Positions 1 through 5,083 of a stretch of DNA of 5,145 nucleotides are shown here, piece after piece (the stretch's first letter is position 1; every line of letters begins with the position of its first letter). The DNA comes from Candidatus Iainarchaeum sp. (lineage in GTDB: Archaea; Iainarchaeota; Iainarchaeia; Iainarchaeales; JAAZKV01): assembly GCA_018651445.1 (NCBI GenBank), contig JABIDZ010000131.1, forward strand, positions 1-5,145, in the 5' to 3' direction. The notes under the pieces were generated by a model. That model ran no database searches. It saw nothing but the letters and a program-made list of their open reading frames with translations, and had not been told where the DNA came from. A program made the translations under genes and the position numbers.

Positions 1-423
1 AACAATTAGCGAAACACCAAATGGTCTTAGACCACCGTATTGAGTAAAAGCTTGTTTTGTTTCAGCAATTTCTTTTGCCATTACTTCTACTTGAATTGGT
101 TCTGAAAAAATCATTTTATTGTCTTGTGCTTGTCTTCGTGCGATCCTAACTAATCTTCGTGCGTCTCCCACAAGTCCTGCTGAAACTGCTCCAATATTGT
201 TATCTACTTTAAATATTTTTTCTATTGATTCTGGAAAAACTAATTTGCTTGGAATACTTTTATCCGCTGCTAGAACTACTCCGTCTTTGTAAATTATTCC
301 TACTCCTGTAGTTCCTTGTTCAACAATTTTTGAAGCGTACTCTACTTGGTATAGTCTCCCGTCAGGAGAAAACATTGTTGGAACCTTGTCATATGCCGGT
401 GTTTTTGATTGCATTGGATACAT
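1..423 (-). CDS. psmA: Proteasome alpha subunit, 3' end missing at window edge
   Basis: This gene encodes the alpha-ring subunit of the archaeal 20S proteasome, which forms the gated outer rings through which unfolded cytosolic proteins enter. The window holds the first 141 residues of a family usually about 240 long. The N-terminal alpha signature is clear: F18-SPDGRL-x-QVEYA runs to about residue 30, followed by a Gly/Thr-rich strand and the ADK turn near 53-55. SIEK ends at K69, which aligns with the conserved pocket lysine (K66 in Thermoplasma) that binds activator C-termini. The QYGGxRPFGVSLI block lies near 128-140. The gate motif reads Y11-D12-K13 where the family usually has YDR. The start at 423 is preceded by GGTGA four bases upstream; an internal ATG three codons later is less well placed. 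The gene sits 105 bp downstream of rnp2, last in a conserved archaeal cluster. The identification is firm. Confidence 0.96.
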   Translation of the reverse strand, partial: MYPMQSKTPAYDKVPTMFSPDGRLYQVEYASKIVEQGTTGVGIIYKDGVVLAADKSIPSKLVFPESIEKIFKVDNNIGAVSAGLVGDARRLVRIARRQAQDNKMIFSEPIQVEVMAKEIAETKQAFTQYGGLRPFGVSLIV

Positions 424-465
424 TTTTTCACCAAAAAAGATATTCTTCTCTTTCCTTCTCTTTTA

Positions 466-475
466 CGATATATTC
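466..475 (-). promoter_or_regulatory. Possible TATA box for psmA
   Basis: In the 105-bp gap between rnp2 and psmA the minus strand reads GAATATATCG. It lies 43-52 bases upstream of the psmA start, so transcription would begin about 20 bases before the ATG and include its GGTGA ribosome site. A second AT-rich candidate, TTTAAAAA, lies further upstream near 489-496. The gap is much wider than the other junctions in the cluster, which fits an internal promoter. The call rests on base composition and spacing only. Confidence 0.35.
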
Positions 476-528
476 TAGCAAAGAATCCTTTTTAAATGTT
501 AGTAAAAGGCTTAAAAGGTGGATTAAAT

Positions 529-879
529 TCACTTAAAACCAGCTTTTTCTTTAACTGTTTTTATTGTTCCGCTAGTAATAACCGGGTTTAGAATAATCTT
601 TTTGTTTCTAATTTTTTTTATAAATGCTAGTCCTGCAATCAAATCAATTTCCGCATCTTTTTTGCATTTCACAATCGCTTTATTGTCTTTGTATAGAACC
701 AAACGAGGGTTTATTTCAGCTAGACCCTTTGAACCAAAGAACCCCAGTAACTCGATCCAAAAACCAAAGTAAAAGTCTTTTTCAGGAATTGTCGCATTAA
801 GTATTTCTATTAAGATGTAACGCTTTTTTTCTCTTTGTGACAAAGGAATTGTTTTCTTTTTCTTTTTTTCTATTTTCAT
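529..879 (-). CDS. rnp2: RNase P protein component 2 (Pop5/Rpp14 family)
   Basis: This gene encodes a protein subunit of archaeal RNase P, the ribonucleoprotein that removes 5' leaders from precursor tRNAs. In archaea Rnp2 pairs with Rnp3 and supports the catalytic domain of the RNase P RNA. The 116 residues match the family: a KKRYILIEIL first strand (about 18-27), a FWIELLGFFGSKGLAEI helix-turn region (40-56), the strand ending IVKCKK (69-74) and the C-terminal SGTIK motif (103-107). Length is normal for archaeal Pop5. The N-terminus has a run of five lysines at 5-9 before the conserved core. The start at 879 is supported by GTGAT four bases upstream. The gene follows rnp3 with only a 4-bp gap, so the two are almost certainly co-transcribed, as expected for partner subunits. 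Confidence 0.93.
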   Translation of the reverse strand: MKIEKKKKKTIPLSQREKKRYILIEILNATIPEKDFYFGFWIELLGFFGSKGLAEINPRLVLYKDNKAIVKCKKDAEIDLIAGLAFIKKIRNKKIILNPVITSGTIKTVKEKAGFK

Positions 880-882
880 AAT

Positions 883-887
883 ATCAC
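883..887 (-). promoter_or_regulatory. Ribosome binding site of rnp2 overlapping the rnp3 stop
   Basis: The minus strand reads GTGAT here, complementary to the AUCAC near the 3' end of archaeal 16S rRNA. The TGA inside it is the stop codon of rnp3. A ribosome finishing rnp3 therefore sits on the site used to start rnp2, which suggests translational coupling and a fixed subunit ratio. The overlap is seen directly; the coupling is inferred. Confidence 0.65.
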
Positions 888-1435
888 TTCAATTCCTCTA
901 ACGCTTTTTTTGCTTCTTCATTAGTTAAGCCAAGAGTTTGTGCTATTGATTGTCTAACTTTACCTGGTTTTAGATTTAATGGTTCTTTGCAACCAGATGC
1001 TACAACGAATTTTGTCTTTTTCTTTTTACAATAACGTACGATTTCTAAGTAGTTCTTCCAATACAAATGTCTATCAAAAGAATTTTTTCCTAAAAGCTCT
1101 TCAAACATTAATACTACTATTGTTCCATTTTCTGAAAGCTTTTTTGCTAAACCTAAATCAAAGAATTGCTTTGTGTTTGAAGGTTGCAATAAAAAATCTG
1201 CTTTTATTTTGGTAGCGAACTCATTTGCTTTTACGCTTCCGCCCAGCACAGCTTTTCTTTTCTTTTTTAATTTGTTTAAATCAGTTTTTTCGTTTACAAT
1301 AAAACAAGGAATTAATTCTCTTTTCTTAGCGATTTTTTCTCCAGCCTCATCTTTAACTAAAACAATTAGCTGCTCTTTAAAGTAAGAGCTTATTTGCAGC
1401 AACTCTTTGAGTGGCTGTGCATAGACTATATCCAT
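884..1435 (-). CDS. rnp3: RNase P protein component 3 (Rpp30/p30 family)
   Basis: This gene encodes the TIM-barrel-type protein subunit of archaeal RNase P, partner of Rnp2 in tRNA 5' maturation. Family landmarks are visible: KADFLLQP (78-85), the FDLGLAKKLSENG block (92-104), matching the usual iDxxLAxxLxxxG pattern, FVVASGCKEP (143-152) corresponding to the SSGA strand, and the closing GLTNEEAKKALEEL helix (169-182). At 183 residues it is somewhat shorter than many archaeal homologues (roughly 200-230). The N-terminal half is the reduced part, with a lysine-rich loop at 56-61. The gene lies 8 bp after L15e and 4 bp before rnp2. No clear Shine-Dalgarno precedes its ATG, so it may depend on ribosomes reinitiating after L15e. 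The stop codon lies inside the rnp2 ribosome site. Confidence 0.92.
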   Translation of the reverse strand: MDIVYAQPLKELLQISSYFKEQLIVLVKDEAGEKIAKKRELIPCFIVNEKTDLNKLKKKRKAVLGGSVKANEFATKIKADFLLQPSNTKQFFDLGLAKKLSENGTIVVLMFEELLGKNSFDRHLYWKNYLEIVRYCKKKKTKFVVASGCKEPLNLKPGKVRQSIAQTLGLTNEEAKKALEELK

Positions 1436-1443
1436 AATTATAA

Positions 1444-2043
1444 TTACTTGTTATGATTGTGTGTTTGCATTGCTTTTTTCTTTTTCTTTTTTGCATGTAC
1501 TTTTTTATTCTCTGCTTTGTTCTTTCCGCCTGAAAAAGTTTTTCCGCGTTCGGCTCGACCTCTTTGTCCAACTGATAAAAATTTTAATTTCGCATCATTT
1601 TTGATTGTTGGAGTTTCTCGGTCTGCTAAAACAATTTCATAATAATGACTTTGACCATCTTCAGCTATTTTGTAGCTTCCAAGAACCTCTGCGTTCTCAA
1701 ATTTCTTTGAAGCACGTTCTTCTGCAATTGAACGAATACTTTTTCTTCGAGTTAATTTGTCTTTTCCTTGTCTTTTTGGTCGTCTCTTGTTCTTTGGTCT
1801 TATATGCGTTCCAGATCCTTTTCTTACTCGCGCACGAACAACAAAAATACCTTCTTTTGCTTTGTAACCAACTTGTTTTGCTGATGGTAAATTAGTTGGT
1901 CTATCAAGTTTTACAACAGTTCTTCCTTCTTTTCTATAATCGATTGTTCTTTGTTGCATTAATGATTTATAATCGTGATCGCCGTCTTTAACACCTTTCC
2001 ATTCTTTTTGGAATATTTTTGCAATATATTTTCCTGCGCTCAT
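1444..2043 (-). CDS. rpl15e: 50S ribosomal protein L15e
   Basis: This gene encodes eL15, a basic protein of the archaeal and eukaryotic large ribosomal subunit that binds 23S rRNA. The 199 residues fit the usual length of about 190-200. Recognisable parts are the YIAKIFQKEWKG start, the RPTNLPSAKQVGYKAKEG block (48-65), the VVRARVRKG strand (68-76), the arginine/lysine-rich rRNA-binding loop (82-100), SIAEERASKKFENAEVLGSY (105-124) and the YYEIVLADRETPTI block (134-147). The C-terminus departs from common homologues: after RGKTFSGGK it has a run of six lysines (185-190) and a short His/Asn-rich end. The gene leads the run L15e-rnp3-rnp2-psmA. The sequence before the start is AAGTGGTTAGAC, only a weak ribosome site. 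Identification is firm; the exact start is very likely right. Confidence 0.96.
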   Translation of the reverse strand: MSAGKYIAKIFQKEWKGVKDGDHDYKSLMQQRTIDYRKEGRTVVKLDRPTNLPSAKQVGYKAKEGIFVVRARVRKGSGTHIRPKNKRRPKRQGKDKLTRRKSIRSIAEERASKKFENAEVLGSYKIAEDGQSHYYEIVLADRETPTIKNDAKLKFLSVGQRGRAERGKTFSGGKNKAENKKVHAKKKKKKAMQTHNHNK

Positions 2044-2084
2044 GTCTAACCACTTAAAATACTAATTTGATTTAATTCTCACCA

Positions 2085-2120
2085 AGTATAAAGAAATACC
2101 CTAAAAAAGCTTTTATAAAA
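2085..2120 (-). promoter_or_regulatory. Probable promoter of the L15e-rnp3-rnp2-psmA run
   Basis: Two TATA-like elements lie on the minus strand in the 84-bp gap before L15e. CTTTATACT at 2085-2093 would start transcription about 20 bases before the ATG. The more canonical TTTATAAAA near 2111-2119 would give a leader of about 45 bases. I cannot choose between them from sequence. A T6 run at 2103-2108 between them could end transcripts of the upstream small gene, which favours the first box as the L15e promoter. Confidence 0.45.
2103..2108 (-). terminator. T-run downstream of the small basic gene
   Basis: The minus strand has six consecutive T about 20 bases after the stop of the 73-residue gene. 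It is preceded by AAAAGC, forming a small AAAAGCTTTT palindrome. Short T-runs without a strong hairpin are the usual archaeal intrinsic termination signal. A separate promoter for L15e just downstream fits termination here. Confidence 0.35.
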
Positions 2121-2127
2121 CTAACTA

Positions 2128-2349
2128 TTATCTTGTTCTTGCTTGTTTTTTACGAGACGATCGCGACACAACCCCGTTCACAATTCGGCCACCTGCATGT
2201 TCATTTGCTTTTAAAAAAGCTTTTTTGGCATCAGGAGTCATTACGCGCTTAAACCTAGCTAACAATGTAGCTCGTTGTCTCGGATCGATTCGTGGCAACC
2301 CCGTTTTTGGGTGCCTTTGTCCTATTTCTATTTCTTTTGGTCTAGGCAT
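2128..2349 (-). CDS. Small very basic protein of unknown function (73 aa)
   Basis: I do not recognise this protein. It has 12 Arg and 8 Lys against only 5 acidic residues, no Cys, no signal peptide and no membrane segment. It may bind nucleic acid or the ribosome. A polar GQRHPKTGLPRIDPRQR segment (10-26) is followed by a likely helix (ATLLARFKRVM, 27-37), a second one (PDAKKAFLKANEHA, 39-52), a turn GGRIVNGVV (53-61) and a basic tail (63-73). It is judged real because GTGAT stands 3 bases before the ATG, it fills the space between a promoter and a T-run, and it looks somewhat more GC-rich than most neighbours and closer to L15e, as is common in conserved, well-expressed genes. It lies upstream of L15e in the same direction and divergent from the tRNA thiolase. 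A new ribosome-associated protein is a guess from charge and place only. Confidence 0.75.
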   Translation of the reverse strand: MPRPKEIEIGQRHPKTGLPRIDPRQRATLLARFKRVMTPDAKKAFLKANEHAGGRIVNGVVSRSSRKKQARTR

Positions 2350-2378
2350 TATATCACTATATACATTCTATTCTTTCA

Positions 2379-2388
2379 CTATTTAAAC
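2379..2388. promoter_or_regulatory. Shared divergent TATA-like element
   Basis: The plus strand reads CTATTTAAAC, whose TTTAAA core is its own reverse complement. Its centre is about 26 bases upstream of the plus-strand ATG at 2410, the archaeal TATA-to-start distance for a leaderless transcript. It is also about 35 bases upstream of the minus-strand ATG at 2349, giving a leader of about 9 bases that would just include that gene's GTGAT. One element could therefore serve both genes, although other AT-rich steps in the 60-bp gap (for example CTATATAC near 2357-2364) are alternatives. Confidence 0.4.
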
Positions 2389-2409
2389 TTAATTATATCC
2401 AAAAAAATA

Positions 2410-3450
2410 ATGAAAACCCCTAAATGTGACAAATGTAGCAAGAAAGCAAGTATTACGCTCGAATATGGCCCACACCATTATTGTGAAGTGCATTTCACTA
2501 AATTCTTTGATAATCGCGTAAAAAAGACTATTCGCAAATACAATTTGTTTAAACCCGGTGAAAAATTATTGGTTGCGGTTTCGGGCGGAAAAGATTCTCT
2601 AGTAGTATTACATTTGATTCACAAATATTATTCACAGAGTAACGAGATTGAAGTTTTAATTATTGATGAAGGGGTAGCAGGTTATCGAAACAAAGCAATT
2701 AAGGTTGCAAAAGACAAATGCCTACAAAAAAAAATCAAATACAAAGTAATTTATTTTGAAAAAGAATTTGGAGTTACTAACGACGAAATTATGCCTTTAT
2801 TAAAACAAAATCCTAAACTTGGCGGAACTTGTGCTTTTTGTGGGACAATGCGAAGAAACATCATGAACAAATATGCAAAAAAAGTCAAAGCAGATAAATT
2901 AATTACCGGGCATAATTTGGATGATGAAGTACAAAGCTTTGTAATGAATGTTTTCAACAACGATTTTTCGCGACTCATTCGAACAGGTGCTCGTGCAGGA
3001 ATAATAGAACACACAGGATTTGTAAAAAGAATAAAACCCTTATATGAAACTCCTGAAAAAGAAATTATTGCTTATTGTGCGTTTAATGACATAGAACATT
3101 ACTCACAAGAATGTTGTCCTTATAGCTGGAGTGCTAAACGAAACGAGTTTCGTGAAATGCTAAACAATTTTGAGAATCGATTTCCAGGGACATTATTTTC
3201 TGTATTGAGATTTAATGAAAAACTAAAAGACAATTTGAAAGTTTCAGCAAATCAGAAAAAAGAATTTAGCAAAAGATTAAAAGAATGCAGCAAATGTAGT
3301 GAACCAACCGAAAAAACGTTTTGTAATACGTGCGAACTAATAATAAAATTAAAAGATGAAAAGAAAAAAACTAAAAAAACAAAACCAAAGGTTGTAACTA
3401 AGAAGTACAATAAAAAATTAACTTGTGCAACAACAAAATATAACAAATAA
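2410..3450 (+). CDS. ttuA/ncs6: TtuA/Ncs6-family tRNA 2-thiouridine synthetase
   Basis: This 346-residue cytosolic enzyme adenylates a uridine of tRNA and replaces its 2-oxygen with sulfur. A zinc knuckle opens it (C6, C9, C25, H28 and nearby His), followed by the ATP-binding PP-loop SGGKDS (58-63), CAFC (C141, C144), TGHNLDDEVQSF (166-177), RIKPLYETPEKEI (207-219) and CCPYS (235-239). A second zinc knuckle lies at C293, C296, C305 and C308. C141, C144 and one of C235/C236 are the expected ligands of the catalytic iron-sulfur cluster. The target, U54 (TtuA) or wobble U34 (Ncs6/NcsA), cannot be settled here. The last ~35 residues form a lysine-rich tail beyond the usual end. The ATG at 2410 is chosen because it directly precedes the zinc finger; the open frame extends upstream into the opposite gene but without family sequence. 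No Shine-Dalgarno is seen, so translation is probably leaderless. Confidence 0.92.
   Translation: MKTPKCDKCSKKASITLEYGPHHYCEVHFTKFFDNRVKKTIRKYNLFKPGEKLLVAVSGGKDSLVVLHLIHKYYSQSNEIEVLIIDEGVAGYRNKAIKVAKDKCLQKKIKYKVIYFEKEFGVTNDEIMPLLKQNPKLGGTCAFCGTMRRNIMNKYAKKVKADKLITGHNLDDEVQSFVMNVFNNDFSRLIRTGARAGIIEHTGFVKRIKPLYETPEKEIIAYCAFNDIEHYSQECCPYSWSAKRNEFREMLNNFENRFPGTLFSVLRFNEKLKDNLKVSANQKKEFSKRLKECSKCSEPTEKTFCNTCELIIKLKDEKKKTKKTKPKVVTKKYNKKLTCATTKYNK
3412..3417 (-). terminator. T-run ending the coiled-coil gene transcript
   Basis: On the minus strand this is a T6 run about 40 bases past the stop of the coiled-coil gene. Two T7 runs follow further downstream (3373-3379 and 3364-3370). All lie inside the lysine-codon tail of the opposing thiolase gene. 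No strong hairpin is seen, which is normal for archaeal termination. Confidence 0.45.
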
Positions 3451-3455
3451 CAACA

Positions 3456-5036
3456 CTAACTTTTCTTTTTAGTTTTGTCAACTACTTTTCCCATTGTTTC
3501 TATGAACTTCTTTTCGAATTTTGTTAACTCTTCCATCTTTGCATTTATTGTCAAGACTTTTTCATCCCATTCTTTTTGAACTAATTTGTTTTTACGATTT
3601 ATTTCTTCTACTGCATGATTTATCTTTTCTAGATTAAATTCAATACTATCAACAAACTCTCGTTTGAATTCATCTAACATTTTAACTTTTTGTTCAATAC
3701 CTTCTAGGTTAATATTTTTTTCAATTGTTTTCAATGTATTAACTTCGATTTGTAATTCTTCTATTAACTCGTCCGCTTTTGTTATAGTAAGCCGTTCTAT
3801 TTTTTGTTCAGCTTCGTCTATCAAGCCTTCTGCAATATTTTTTTCAAGCGCAAGTGTTTTGTCTATTCGTGCATCCATAGATTTTAATTGCTCATCCGCT
3901 TTGTCAATAAACTCTTGTGCTTTTGATTGACTCTTAACTAGTTCTGAATTCATCTCAATGAGTAATTGTGATTTTGTTTTTTTTGCTTCGTCTAAAACTT
4001 GTTTTACTTCGTCAAGATTTTGTTGTTGCCCTTGTTTTGCAACCTTAATTGAGTCTATTTGTGCGGTTAGTCCTTTTGATTGTTCTTTTATCTCATTTAT
4101 TTTACCATCAATAATAATCGAAATTTCTTTTTGTTTTTGTTCTAACGCTTCTTTGTTACTAGAAATAATCAAGTCTTTTTGTGATTCCATCAAAACTTTG
4201 AGTTGTCTTGTTTCTTTTCTCACGGCAGTATCAACATTTTGTGCTATTTTTAAATCGACTTCATCTTTGAGCCGTCTCATTTCATCAAGCTTTGTGTTTA
4301 CAGCTACAACAATTCCTTTTTTCCATAACTCTTCAATGTTTTGTGTGCCGCTATTCGGTTTTGGCGCTACCTGTGGCACTGGTTTAGACATTAGTGCTTG
4401 CGAGTGTACCTGCGATGAAATTGGATTAGGTGACGGATGCAAGTTATCTTTATTTTCAACTCCGCGAATACTATTCTTAGCCTCATCAGCAAGTTTAAAC
4501 AATTCATTATCCGAATATTTAGTTACAGGTTTTTCCTCAACTGGTTTTGGAACTGATTTTGGTGCAGGGATTGGATTTGGTTTTGGAATTGGTTTAGAAA
4601 TCGGAACCGGTTTTGGAATTGGCGAAGAAACCTTTTTTTCAATTAAAGGTTTTTTATTATCCATTTGGTTATTTGATTTTATTTTCAACCCAAACTCTTC
4701 TTTTGCATTACTCGTGTTTTGTGAAACTGGTTTTGGAACTTCCACCTCAACCGGTTTTGTCCCAACTGGTTTAAGTACAGATTTTCCTAAATCTTTTTCA
4801 AGTCCTAATTGACCGGTTATTTGTTCTCCAAGACTTAGTTTACTAGTTGTTTCATCAAAAATTTCTTTTGAAGATTTTCCTTCAGTAGACCCACCCTTTG
4901 CTTCTTCAATTAGTTTTAACGCTTCTTCTTTACCAAGACCCACTTCTGAAAGGTTATTCACAATTTCTTCATTGCTTACGCCTAGTGAAACAAGCTTTTT
5001 TATTGAAATAACTACTTCTGTATGTTTATCAGTCAT
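3456..5036 (-). CDS. Coiled-coil protein with Pro-Lys linker, function unknown
   Basis: I cannot assign this 526-residue protein to a named family. Three parts are visible. Residues 1-47 form a short helical module with the pattern VVxxIKKLVSLGVSxEEI, then LSEVGLGKEEALKLIEEA; this two-helix 'G-x-S-x-E-E-I' type resembles small UBA-like or DNA/protein-binding helix pairs. Residues 90-230 are low-complexity and rich in Pro, Lys and Ser, with PKP/PIP repeats at 139-166. Residues 235-515 are an almost unbroken charged helix rich in Lys, Glu, Leu and Ile, with only two clear glycine breaks (311, 322), typical of a long coiled coil. No signal peptide or membrane segment is seen, so it is probably cytosolic. 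AGGT stands four bases before the ATG. It follows the Sm-like gene by 47 bp and may share its transcript. An architectural, tethering or scaffold role is an inference from shape. Confidence 0.88.
   Translation of the reverse strand: MTDKHTEVVISIKKLVSLGVSNEEIVNNLSEVGLGKEEALKLIEEAKGGSTEGKSSKEIFDETTSKLSLGEQITGQLGLEKDLGKSVLKPVGTKPVEVEVPKPVSQNTSNAKEEFGLKIKSNNQMDNKKPLIEKKVSSPIPKPVPISKPIPKPNPIPAPKSVPKPVEEKPVTKYSDNELFKLADEAKNSIRGVENKDNLHPSPNPISSQVHSQALMSKPVPQVAPKPNSGTQNIEELWKKGIVVAVNTKLDEMRRLKDEVDLKIAQNVDTAVRKETRQLKVLMESQKDLIISSNKEALEQKQKEISIIIDGKINEIKEQSKGLTAQIDSIKVAKQGQQQNLDEVKQVLDEAKKTKSQLLIEMNSELVKSQSKAQEFIDKADEQLKSMDARIDKTLALEKNIAEGLIDEAEQKIERLTITKADELIEELQIEVNTLKTIEKNINLEGIEQKVKMLDEFKREFVDSIEFNLEKINHAVEEINRKNKLVQKEWDEKVLTINAKMEELTKFEKKFIETMGKVVDKTKKKS
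3461..3476 (+). terminator. T-rich end signal of the thiolase gene
   Basis: About 10 bases after the thiolase stop, the plus strand reads TTTTCTTTTT and then AGTTTT. It is a plausible archaeal T-rich terminator. It lies entirely within the last lysine codons (KTKKKS) of the convergent coiled-coil gene. Confidence 0.45.
4539..4622 (-). repeat. Degenerate Pro-Lys repeat within the coiled-coil gene
   Basis: Codons 139-166 of the coiled-coil protein encode an irregular tandem of PxPKP and SKPIPKP units. At DNA level this is a series of imperfect GGTTTTGGAATTGG-type copies on the plus strand. It acts as an extended, flexible spacer between the N-terminal helices and the coiled coil. Such repeats often vary in copy number between strains. 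Confidence 0.7.
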
Positions 5037-5040
5037 TTTT

Positions 5041-5083
5041 ACCTGTATACAAATAGTATTTTCTTAATAAAAAGGTTTTTGCA
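5041..5083 (-). promoter_or_regulatory. LSm/coiled-coil gene junction with possible TATA and ribosome site
   Basis: The 47-bp gap between the Sm-like stop and the coiled-coil start contains, on the minus strand, CTTTTTATTAAG about 27-38 bases before the ATG. This could act as a T-run ending the Sm-like transcript or as a TATA element. CAGGT (5041-5045) lies four bases before the ATG as the ribosome site. I cannot tell whether the coiled-coil gene has its own promoter or reads through from upstream. Confidence 0.35.

Noticed and set aside
424..528. 105-bp gap searched for a small RNA or a short gene
   Set aside because: No stable hairpin, tRNA-like fold or frame with a start and ribosome site was seen; only weak TATA-like steps are present.
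330..536. Plus-strand frame opposite psmA and the psmA upstream gap
   Set aside because: It is mainly antisense to the conserved proteasome coding sequence, starts with TTG and has no recognisable motif.
979..1385. Two plus-strand frames opposite rnp3
   Set aside because: Phe/Leu-rich translations are typical shadows of Lys/Glu-rich coding on the other strand, and they have no ribosome sites.
1377..1571. Minus-strand frame across the L15e-rnp3 junction
   Set aside because: It is out of frame with two firmly identified genes and has no ribosome site or family match.
2079..2084. GGTGAG ribosome-site-like sequence in the gap before L15e
   Set aside because: No ATG follows at usable distance; a GTG would give only a six-codon frame, and the L15e start is 36 bases away.
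2213..2226. Perfect 14-base palindrome AAAAAAGCTTTTTT
   Set aside because: It is inside the small basic gene and is explained by its Lys-Lys-Ala-Phe-Leu codons in AT-rich DNA; there is no loop for a useful hairpin.
2275..2409. Upstream in-frame extension of the thiolase by 45 codons
   Set aside because: It overlaps the opposite small gene and the divergent promoter region, is full of aromatic residues with no family match, and the zinc-finger start at 2410 fits the family N-terminus.
3958..4812. Long open frame on the plus strand (284 codons) rich in Phe, Gly, Ser and Cys
   Set aside because: It lies wholly antisense to the coiled-coil gene. Its Gly-Phe repeats are the complement of the Pro-Lys repeat codons, and its composition is what antisense of Lys/Glu/Ser-rich coding gives.
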